Below are positions 1-6,771 of a stretch of DNA of 12,819 nt, in pieces. The stretch lies in the NCBI GenBank assembly GCA_036939355.1, contig JALLAP010000463.1:1-12819 (forward strand), given 5' to 3'. Numbering within the stretch: the stretch's first letter is position 1; each line of letters begins with the position of its first letter. The stretch comes from Thalassiosira profunda. Its lineage: Eukaryota > Bacillariophyta > Thalassiosirophyceae > Thalassiosirales > Thalassiosiraceae. The notes beneath the pieces are model-generated. The model made no database searches. It saw only the letters and a list, made by a program, of their open reading frames with translations, and was not told the origin of the DNA. The position numbers were made by a program, and so were the translations under genes.

Positions 1-13
1 TGTATTAGGTGTG

Positions 14-25
14 TTACCGCGGTAA
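14..25. repeat. 12-bp perfect palindrome TTACCGCGGTAA
   Basis: The sequence reads identically on both strands and lies about 300 bp upstream of the importin start codon. It could be a binding site for a dimeric transcription factor. Nothing else in the window repeats it, so its function is unknown. Confidence 0.4.
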
Positions 26-72
26 ATACCAAAAAGCTTCGCATCAACCAAATTTTATTAACGTAACCCTAC

Positions 73-129
73 ATTTCGCGATTTCGAGGTTTTTGGGGTC
101 TCGATTTCGCAAAATCGAAAATTTCGCGA
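73..129. promoter_or_regulatory. Cluster of ATTTCG / TTTCGCGA elements with a small inverted repeat
   Basis: ATTTCGCGA occurs at 73-81 and again at 121-129, and ATTTCG recurs at 81-86 and 104-109. TCGATTT (101-107) and AAATCGA (112-118) form a 7-bp inverted repeat with a 4-base spacer. TTTCGCG resembles E2F/MBF-type cell-cycle sites, but that link is only a resemblance. Confidence 0.35.
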
Positions 130-321
130 CTTCGGTCTAACAGATCGACGGCGACGGCCAGGCCTTTCCGCCTTCTCCCGCCCGCGCCCGCCCCGTCATT
201 TCCGTGGTCGCGCCCTACCTACTGCCAAACGGCGGCCTCCCCAGCAGCCCATCGCTGCATTACACGCCGCCCCGACCCGCGGTACACCCTCCCTGCCCGT
301 CCCTACCAAACACTGCCAACC

Positions 322-3300
322 ATGGCCGCACCAAACGGCGTCGACATGACCCAGGTGGAGGCCCTGCACGTGGCCCTTCAACAATCGTTCAGCCCCGACG
401 CCGCGGTGCGGGATCCGGCCGAGGAGCGCGTGAAGCGGCTGAAGTTTGTCCCGGGGGCGACGCGGATGTTGTTGCATATCACGGAGGAGAAGCAGGTGCG
501 TTTTGTTGGGGGTAGATGCGTGGGTGCTTGTGTGTCGACTTTTTTGCAATGCTCATCTCACGTGCACCGTCCTGAAACCCAACACTGCAACACTGCACTG
601 CAACGCAACTAACCGCCGTCTCAATCCACTGCAACATCTTTGCAGGTCCAATACGAGGTCCGACAGGCGGCCGCCATCCAGTTGAAGAACATCTGCCGCG
701 AATGCTGGGTCGAGCGGGTCTCGTATCTGGGCCTCCCCCTCCCGGCCCTGGACGGCGCGACCAACGCCGATGGCACCCCCGCCCCCTCGCCATTGTTGTC
801 CGAGGAGGACAAGCGCGCCGTCAAGGGGAAGCTCGTGGAGTGCTTGCTGGCCGAGCCGGACAAGAGCATCAGGGACTTGATGGCGGAGACGCTGCATTGC
901 ATTGCCATTCATGACTTTCCGGAACAGTGGCCCGAGCTGGTCCCCACGCTGCTCGCGGCGATTGCCCAGAACAGCGATCCTGCGGCGGCATTGCGGGTGC
1001 ACAACGCCCTGCTGGCGATGCGGAAGGTGTGCAAGCGCTACGAGTACAAAAGTCGGGAGGCACGGGGTCCACTGAACGAGATTGTCATGCAGAGCTTTCC
1101 CCTATTGTTGCCGCTGGCGCAGAGGTTGTCGGGGCCGAACGAGCACTCGATCGAGGGGGCGATGATGCTGAAGCAGATACTCAAGATCTTCTGGAGCTCG
1201 ACCCAATTCTACCTGCCGAATGGGAATAACGCGGATGGGAGCGCGTCGTCCACTCCGTCCCCGGCATTGGCCAACCCGGACGCCATGGGTCCGTGGTTTG
1301 AGGTTTTGAAGGCCGTGCTGACCAAGCCCCTCCCGGAAGCGAGCACCGGCCTCGAACCCAAGGGGCAGCCCACCACCAAAGAAGAGCGGAACGCTTGGCC
1401 GTGGTGGAAGGTCAAAAAGTGGGCGGCCCAGATCATGACCCGGCTCTTCTCCCGGTACGGCATCCCCAACTACGCCGAAGAGGAAGTAAAAGAGTTCGCC
1501 AAGTACTTCTCGCAGAACGTCGCCCCCTCCTTCCTCGGGCCGGTGTGCGAGACGCTCAACCTGCGACCGTCGGGGCAATTTTGCACCGATCGGGTGGTCC
1601 ACCTCTGCCTCAACTTTGTGGATCTGGCCGTCGAGTTGGCCCCCACGTACAAACTCCTCAAACCCCACATGGACTTTCTGCTGTACAAGGTCTGCTTCCC
1701 GGCCATGTGCCTGACCGCCGAGGACATTGACGAGTTCGAGAACGACCCGCACGAGTTCGTGCACAAGCAGAATTCGCCGTTGGCCGACTTCTACGATCCG
1801 CGCATGTCGGCCATCACGCTTGTGACGAGCGCGGTGAAGTACCGGGGACAGGACACGATGCAGCCCCTGCTGGGCTTCCTGACAGAAATATTGCAGCGGT
1901 ACAATGCCACGGACGAGGCGAGTCGAAACCACGTCGAAAAAGACGGGGCACTATTGGCGTTTGGTTCCCTTTCGGAAATCCTCCTGTCGAAGAAGAAGTA
2001 CTCGTCGGAATTGGAGGGATTAATGGTGTCATCTGTCTTCCCCGACTTCAATAGCCCCGTGGGATTTTTGAGGTGCCGTGCGTGCTGGATGGTGCAGCGC
2101 TTCTCGGAGACGCCGTGGACGGACGATGGCACGCACTTGCGGAACCTGATCCAGCTGGTGTTGCAGCGGCTGAGCGATCCCGCCCTCCCGGTCCAGATCG
2201 AGGCGAGCAAGGCCCTTCGGTTTTTGATCGAGGTCGAGGGTGCGGATCAGACGTTGCTCCCCGTTCTGCCCCACATACTGAACGAGTACTTCCGCATCAT
2301 GAACGAGATTGGCAACGATGAGGTGGTGGCGGCGCTGCAGGTCATCATTGACGTCTTTGGGGAACACATTGGGCCCCACGCCATTGCGTTGGTGACGCAA
2401 CTGTCGACAGCCTTCAAAAACTACATTGACGCTGGGGACGACGACGACGACGCCGCCATGGCCGCCGCGCAATGTCTGGAGTGCATCAACACTGTGCTCA
2501 AGGGAACGTGCGAGCATGCCGAGCTGTACAAGGGAATGGAGGCCCACCTCGTCCCGCTCATTCTGCAAATACTGGGCCACGATGGGGAATACCTGGAGTA
2601 TGTCGAGTTTGCCCTCGATACACTGACTTTCCTGACGTACTTCCCGCAACAAATCTCTCCCGCGTTGTGGGAGGCGTTCCCTCTCCTGTATGTGGCGTTT
2701 GAGAACTGGGCATTTGATTATATGATCCTGATGGCCCCGCCATTCAACAATTTCATCGCCAAGGACCCCGCCCACTTCCTAGGGGGGTCAGTCAACACGG
2801 CTGAGGGCACTGTCAAGTACATTGACATGATTTTCACCATCGTCTCCAAATCAGTGAATGAGGAACGTGCGTCGGAGAGCGAGCAGCGCAAAGCCCTCCA
2901 ACTCTACATGAGCGTGTTGCACAACTGCACCGGTCAGATGGATAACTACCTGCCGGTCATCAACGACATCTCCCTCGCGAAGCTTGGACAGCAGGTGAAC
3001 GCGGAGGTTCCCACCACGCGCCACGTGATCTTCCAGGTCATCGGGTCTGCTCTCTATTACAATCCCCAGCTGGAGCTGCAGGAACTGGAGAAGCGCGGCG
3101 TCACGCACCAAGTACTCACACAATGGATGAAGGAGATTGACGCCATGGAAGGGTGGCTGTCGCAGAAAATGACGGTGCTTGGCCTGCTCTCCATCCTTCG
3201 CATCCCTGCCTCATCGATGCCGCAACATTTGGGGTCCATGCTTCCCAACATCATCACGGCTGCTGTCAAATTGGCAGCAAAGATGAAGGCAGACGCGGAA

Positions 3301-3705
3301 AAGGGCCAGAAGGAGGACGACGCGGCCATCGAGCCAGAGGCTGGCGAGGACGACGAGTGGGAGGGATTCGACGAGAACGAGGACGTGACCAACCCCAACG
3401 ACGAGGCGTACATGAGCGCACTCAACAAGCTCACTGCGGGCGGGGACATTTCGCAATTCCTCATGGGCGAGGGGTGGGACGACGACTTCGACGATCTGGA
3501 AGACGATTTCCACAGCCCTGTCGATAACGTGGACGAGGTGACCTACGTGAACGACGTGTTGAAGGAGGCGTACAAGAGGGAACCAGAGGTGTATCAGCAG
3601 GTTCAGGCGGCGTTGCCGGCTGATGCTGTCGCTATTTGCCAGCAGCTCTTCGCGGCTGTGGATGCGGCCAGAAGTCAGGCCGGTCCGGCCAGTCCGGCGT
3701 CGTGA
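322..3705 (+). CDS. SXM1: Importin-7/8-type karyopherin beta (SXM1/NMD5-like), two exons
   Basis: Nuclear import receptor: this family binds cargo in the cytoplasm, crosses nuclear pores and releases cargo to RanGTP; known cargoes include ribosomal proteins and histones. The CDS is join(322..495,646..3705), 1077 aa, close to human IPO7/IPO8 (about 1040) and yeast Nmd5. Exon 1 encodes 58 residues. The splice joins in phase 0 inside the importin-beta N-terminal domain (about residues 29-105), giving ...ITEEKQ/VQYEVRQAAAIQLKN, the classic IBN_N helix pattern. HEAT-like helices follow; WPWWK lies at 309-313. An Asp run occurs near 657, and the acidic C-terminal patches EDDEWEGFDENED (about 960) and WDDDFDDLEDDF (about 1002) are typical of this subfamily. 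The start was chosen for its Kozak context and the in-phase splice. The family is sure; SXM1 versus NMD5 orthology is not decided, so the symbol is by analogy to the single fission-yeast gene. Confidence 0.93.
496..645 (+). other. Intron 1 of the importin gene (150 nt, phase 0)
   Basis: The donor is CAG|GTGCGT and the acceptor is CTTTGCAG|GTC. A CTAAC branch-point sequence lies at 609-613, about 33 nt before the acceptor. Removing it joins two halves of the importin-beta N-terminal domain without a frame change. The TTG at 640 that opens the long reading frame is inside the intron end and is not a start. Confidence 0.88.
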
Positions 3706-3754
3706 CACGTGAACATAATAGATTGAGAGAACGGAACTAAGTGGCAACCTTGCT
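3706..3754. other. 49-bp tail-to-tail spacer between importin and enkurin
   Basis: The importin TGA (3703-3705) and the enkurin TAG (complement of 3755-3757) are separated by only 49 bp. No AATAAA is visible on either strand in the spacer. The two 3' UTRs and their cleavage sites therefore probably overlap each other or the facing coding region. Confidence 0.6.
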
Positions 3755-4618
3755 CTATTGCATAACCATCAAAGGCCCCGGACGCTCAAGTCGCTCAATG
3801 TCCATCTCGAGCTGCTTCAGCTCGGCCTCCTGCGAGGCCTTTCGCTTGATCTCTCCCGGCGTGTCCAGAATGACCTTGTGGCAGTGAGTTTGGTACTCGG
3901 CGTTCACCTCGCCCCACCGCCGCTTCAGCATGTTGATGAGGTCTCGTCGCTCGTCTTCGCTCATCACCTCCGCCTCTTGCCGGCTGCCCTTCGCCGGCCC
4001 GTATTGCTCCGCCACGTACTCGTCGACGAGCTCCTTCTCGTGCTCGATCTCGGCCTTGACCGATTCGAGGTAGGCGGGCACCTTCCCGTAGTCCTCCTTG
4101 GCCGTGTACGGGACCTCCGGCTCCTGTTTCTTGGGGCTGCTGCGGATTATCTCCACCGCGTTGCGATTGACGTAGTCTTTCGACGTCCGCAGCCCCTGGA
4201 TGGGCTTGTCGTTGCGCGAGGGCACCGCCGGCTTGTGCGCCTCCTTGCTCCGGTCGGGATGCTCCACCGACGGGATGCGTTCTCCGTCTCGGCATTGCCG
4301 CGTGCCCTTTCGCAGGAACTGCCTGGGGTCGGGCGGCTGCGGCTTAACCCCAAATGAGCTGATCACGGCGTGGTTCTTCTTGAGCGAGTGAAAGCCCTTG
4401 CCATCTACGACAGTCGTCCCCTGCAGGCAGAAAGTTGAGCCAAGGAGGGGAGAGTTGGGCTGCAGAGAGAACGGCGTCTCCGTGAGCGTGTTTGCAAAGG
4501 CAGAGTGCAACACGAGACGAGAAGAGACAACACTCACATCATACTTGGATCGGTAAATCTGCTTCTTCGGCTGCTTCCGTTGCGGCTGCTCGACGAACGT
4601 GTAAATGCTCTCCGACAT
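3755..4618 (-). CDS. ENKUR: Enkurin, flagellar/axonemal calmodulin-binding adaptor, two exons
   Basis: Enkurin is an axonemal protein of motile cilia and sperm tails. It was described as a calmodulin- and TRPC-binding adaptor and is also known as a microtubule inner protein. The CDS is complement(join(3755..4459,4538..4618)), 261 aa; human enkurin is 256. Matching features in order: an N-terminal SIYTFV patch, YRSKYD, a Pro-rich KPAVPSRNDKPIQG segment, DYVNRNAVEIIRSSPKK, KEDYGKVPAYL, then the C-terminal enkurin domain (about 160-258). That domain carries MSEDERRDLINMLKRRW from residue 193 and ends in coiled-coil sequence ELKQLEMDIERLE. The start ATG at 4618 gives a compact first exon of 27 codons. 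The intron is a multiple of three with no stop, so an unspliced reading gives 287 aa; isoforms are possible. It lies head-to-head with the EF-hand gene. Presence implies a flagellated life stage. Confidence 0.92.
   Translation of the reverse strand: MSESIYTFVEQPQRKQPKKQIYRSKYDVSVVSSRLVLHSAFANTLTETPFSLQPNSPLLGSTFCLQGTTVVDGKGFHSLKKNHAVISSFGVKPQPPDPRQFLRKGTRQCRDGERIPSVEHPDRSKEAHKPAVPSRNDKPIQGLRTSKDYVNRNAVEIIRSSPKKQEPEVPYTAKEDYGKVPAYLESVKAEIEHEKELVDEYVAEQYGPAKGSRQEAEVMSEDERRDLINMLKRRWGEVNAEYQTHCHKVILDTPGEIKRKASQEAELKQLEMDIERLERPGPLMVMQ
4460..4537 (-). other. Enkurin intron (78 nt) with a second in-frame acceptor
   Basis: On the minus strand the donor is TATGAT|GTGAGT and the preferred acceptor is CTCTCTGCAG|CCC. 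A second CTGCAG acceptor 39 nt further on (ending at 4421) would make a 117-nt intron. Both choices and full retention keep the reading frame. I prefer the first acceptor because the retained residues (GSTFCLQGTT) look like conserved enkurin N-terminal sequence and the total matches the family length. That choice is inference. Confidence 0.7.
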
Positions 4619-4636
4619 CCTGCCGTGCTGGGACTG

Positions 4637-4965
4637 TTAGGAATCAATCCAAGCCGCCTGTGCCGTGGTGTGCTTTTTGTAGTCCTCGTACTGTTGCTGG
4701 GCCTCGCGAAGCTTCCTCTCCGCGAGGCTGCCACATCGGACCGAGAGAGGAGACGAAATGGAAGGTCAGAACGCGTTCGTCAGAGGGAAATCTCAAGGCA
4801 CACACAAACCGCAGAAGGAACTCACGCTTTCAGTTGCTAGCTCGGCGGCGCCAAGATCTTGCTCTTCCGCTGCTTCCCCTCCTTCTTCTTGCGGGTTAGG
4901 GTCAGGGGTGCCGGGGAGTGCCGGGCCCTTGAAATTTGTGAATTAAAAACTTGCGTATACCCCAT
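4637..4965 (-). pseudogene. Unrecognised short coding-like exon pair, interrupted by a TAG
   Basis: Reading the minus strand, an open stretch starts at an ATG (4965-4963) and ends with RKKKEGKQRKSKILAPPS and TAG (4839-4837), 42 codons before the stop. Every codon of that final basic run ends in G or C, as in real genes here. The sequence then reads QLKA, meets a good donor (AAAGC|GTGAGT, intron 4825-4728, 98 nt, acceptor GTGGCAG) and continues in phase as LAERKLREAQQQYEDYKKH...AAWIDS and TAA (4639-4637). By hand count, 22 of its 29 codons end in G/C, more than in either other frame. The product is a small basic, helical protein I do not recognise. It may be a decayed gene, a gene whose upstream exon I cannot place, a readthrough case, or part of a transcribed enkurin leader. 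The stop may also be a sequence error. Confidence 0.3.
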
Positions 4966-5116
4966 TCAAGCGCCAAAACTTGGTATGTATGTCGGTCGAG
5001 TGCCAGCCGCCGGTCATCCAAAGCCTGGGCTGGAGCCGGGCATTCTGAGCTGTGCCCTCTATCTCTCATGTATTTCCGAGCCACAAAGAGCTGCGTACAG
5101 GTATGCCATATCAGAC
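4966..5116 (+). promoter_or_regulatory. 5' region of the EF-hand gene with a possible 5' UTR intron
   Basis: No conserved coding sequence is seen here on the plus strand. A donor-like CTTG|GTATGT at 4983 and an acceptor-like GCGTACAG ending at 5100 could bound a 118-nt 5' UTR intron, leaving a short leader before the ATG at 5117. AT-rich sequence at 4930-4960 could be the core promoter. The reading frame of the EF-hand gene stays open upstream to 4859, but that part has no family-like features. Confidence 0.3.
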
Positions 5117-6689
5117 ATGCTTCGCCGACTCTTCATCAAGGATGACCGCGACAAGGAGCTCCGGCAGCTCACCCGTTCGATCAAGAGGACCATGCAGACC
5201 CAAAAGCGAGAGGTCAAGGGCATTTCCGACATCGCCTTCACTGTGGGCAAGAAGGAGGCCAGCGCCTTCAAAGCCAAAAACGAGGGCTGTCGTGCCCGCG
5301 GCGAGCCGTATTACGTCCGGGTGAAGCAGGATATTGGCTCCAAGGAGAAGCTGGTGTCCATTTGGACCAGGACGTCGCCCGAAAAGAACGAATTCATCAC
5401 CGATCTCGTCCTGGCCAGCACCCAGCCCAACCACGAGCACTTCTTCTTTGGAGACAGGGAGTCCTACCGGCTAATCTGCCATTCTGACATGCGAGGATTG
5501 AAGGCGTCGGACCCAACGCTGTGCCTCTGGTTCAAGAAGGGATGTGGTCCGAGGTTTGTTGCCGACATCCGAGTGTCGTACACCAAGGACGACCAGATTG
5601 ACCTCGCCCGCAGGAATTTCGAGCTGCTGCCACTTTGCCTGTCGCAATTCGGCCTGGCCTACGCCAACCTGTGGATACTGTGGTCGTCCGCGCAGATTGT
5701 TCGCCTTGCAGATGCCGACCACATCGAGAAGGAGTTGGCAGACTACACCAAAATGCTGGCCAGGAACCAAGAAGACAAGATACTCGCTAGGTTGGCCGAT
5801 CAGGCCAAGTGGAGGCTTCGCGAGGCTCAGTTGTCGGAGGAAGACCATGCCAAGGATATCCCTTCGGACGATCTCACCTACACCAAGGAGTTCCTCGCGT
5901 TGCGCAAGACCGAGCTCGACAAAATGCGCTCCACATTTGACAAGTGCATCGACTCTGATCACGATGGGAAGGTATCCGTCGAGGACTTTTGCCTCTTCCT
6001 TCGAGAGCCAGTGTCGATGTCGCCCTTCATCCGGCAAATTTTCGCGCTCTCGGCGCCCACCAATGGCAAGCTGGGCAAGTCCACAACCAATACTGCACCT
6101 GTCATGGACGCCGGGGCCACGCTCAAGGCCACTGCCGTCTTTTGCATGCTCAGCGCGACCGACTTGCTCAAGCTCGTATTCGCGTGGTACGATGCCAAGG
6201 GCTACGGCGTCATCGACAACGACCAGTTCCTGGACCTCCTCGAGATGTTTCATCCACGGCACAGGGACGACGTCGTCGCGCGGGCCTTGAAGGAGGTCGA
6301 CCTCCCAGCTGACGGAAAGATGAAGTGGGCCCAGTTCGAGAGAGACTGCAGGGCATATCCCCACCTCCTCTATCCTGCATTCCGCGTCCAGGAAAAGGTG
6401 AGCACATCTCTTTGCAGTACTGGTGATTCTCTTCACTCGGCATGTCATACACCTCCTTTATCAGATGCGGGAGCGCTTTTTTGGCCCAAAGTGGTGGAGA
6501 CGAAAGCTTGCGCGGTACGCCAAAGCAAAGGAACTGCTCGAAGAGGAGCAACAGAAGCGAAAGGAATTCGACGACTTGGAGAGAAGGCAGCGGTACGAGA
6601 TAGCGGAGGAGCTGAAAAACGAGAGCCTTGACCTCTTCGAGAAGCGTCGAAGAAAAAAGAGCCGAAGGAGTTATAAGAGGACAAGATGA
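5117..6689 (+). CDS. EF-hand calcium-binding protein with an N-terminal MABP-like region, two exons
   Basis: CDS join(5117..6397,6465..6689), 501 aa. Residues about 40-200 form a beta-rich region (ITDLVLAS, YRLICHSDMRG, LCLWFKKG, FVADIRVS) whose spacing recalls a MABP-type beta-prism; this is tentative. One good EF-hand loop lies at 279-290 (DSDHDGKVSVED, with D rather than E at position 12). Degenerate loops begin near 359 (DAKGYGVIDNDQ) and 395 (DLPADGKMKW). The C-terminus (LYPAFRVQEK/MRERFFGPKWWRRK, then Lys/Glu-rich coiled coil) is basic. The last exon is joined in phase 0 over a GTGAGC...TATCAG intron. No signal peptide or membrane segment is seen. It lies head-to-head with enkurin, so a calcium-sensing flagellar role is conceivable but unproven. 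The start at 5117 is a choice; in-frame ATGs occur upstream at 4985 and 4859, the first of which spans the possible donor. Confidence 0.8.
6398..6464 (+). other. Intron of the EF-hand gene (67 nt, phase 0)
   Basis: The donor is GAAAAG|GTGAGC and the acceptor CCTTTATCAG|ATG. Splicing moves translation into the frame that runs MRERFFGPKWW... to TGA at 6687-6689. An earlier CAG (ending 6417) would leave a 20-nt intron, which is too short. Without splicing, the upstream frame stays open to 6631 with unrelated, unconserved residues. Confidence 0.82.
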
Positions 6690-6771
6690 CGGAATGTTCT
6701 TCTTCGTTAAACATGGAGTTGACTTACTGAATCTCTGCGTCTCGTATTGAGCTGTTGCTCTTCCGACGGGC
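6690..6771. other. 82-bp tail-to-tail spacer between the EF-hand gene and SYF1
   Basis: The EF-hand gene's TGA ends at 6689 and the SYF1 TGA is the complement of 6772-6774. The spacer is T-rich on the plus strand and shows no canonical AATAAA. Overlapping 3' UTRs are likely. Confidence 0.6.

Larger units (their letters stand above)
1..321 (+). promoter_or_regulatory. 5' flank and probable promoter/5' UTR of the importin gene
   Basis: No gene is supported here. The first 130 bases are AT-richer than the rest of the window and contain a 12-bp palindrome (14-25) and repeated ATTTCG elements (73-129). From about 150 onward the strand becomes C-rich and pyrimidine-rich up to the start codon, which looks like a 5' UTR. 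No TATA box is evident. The start at 322 sits in a good eukaryotic context, CCAACCATGG. A minus-strand reading frame at 196-549 overlaps the importin first exon and looks like a shadow. Confidence 0.5.

Noticed and set aside
101..118. Small inverted repeat as a structured RNA or terminator
   Set aside because: The stem is only 7 bp and AT-rich, with no supporting context. It is noted only as part of the ATTTCG cluster.
640..645. TTG as a non-AUG start for the importin
   Set aside because: It is the end of an intron acceptor (TTTGCAG). Splicing from 495 to 646 supplies the rest of the N-terminal domain.
1102..1932. 276-codon open frame on the minus strand inside the importin gene
   Set aside because: It is antisense to conserved importin sequence. 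GC-rich third positions make long stop-free shadows common in this window, and it has no recognisable motifs.
4896..4910. Telomere-like GGGTTAGGGTCAGGG
   Set aside because: There is only one TTAGGG unit, embedded in a stretch with coding-like sequence on the minus strand; no array is present.
4902..5084. 60-codon minus-strand frame with LDDRRLALDRHTYQVLALEW
   Set aside because: It has no recognised homology or splice support and its codon endings are not clearly coding-like. It could be part of the cryptic gene nearby, but this cannot be supported.
6398..6417. Alternative 20-nt intron in the EF-hand gene ending at TTTGCAG
   Set aside because: It is too short to splice; the acceptor at 6464 gives a sensible length and an in-phase conserved C-terminus.
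5471..6448. 325-codon minus-strand frame opposite the EF-hand gene
   Set aside because: It is a shadow of the EF-hand coding sequence, including the intron, with no independent features.
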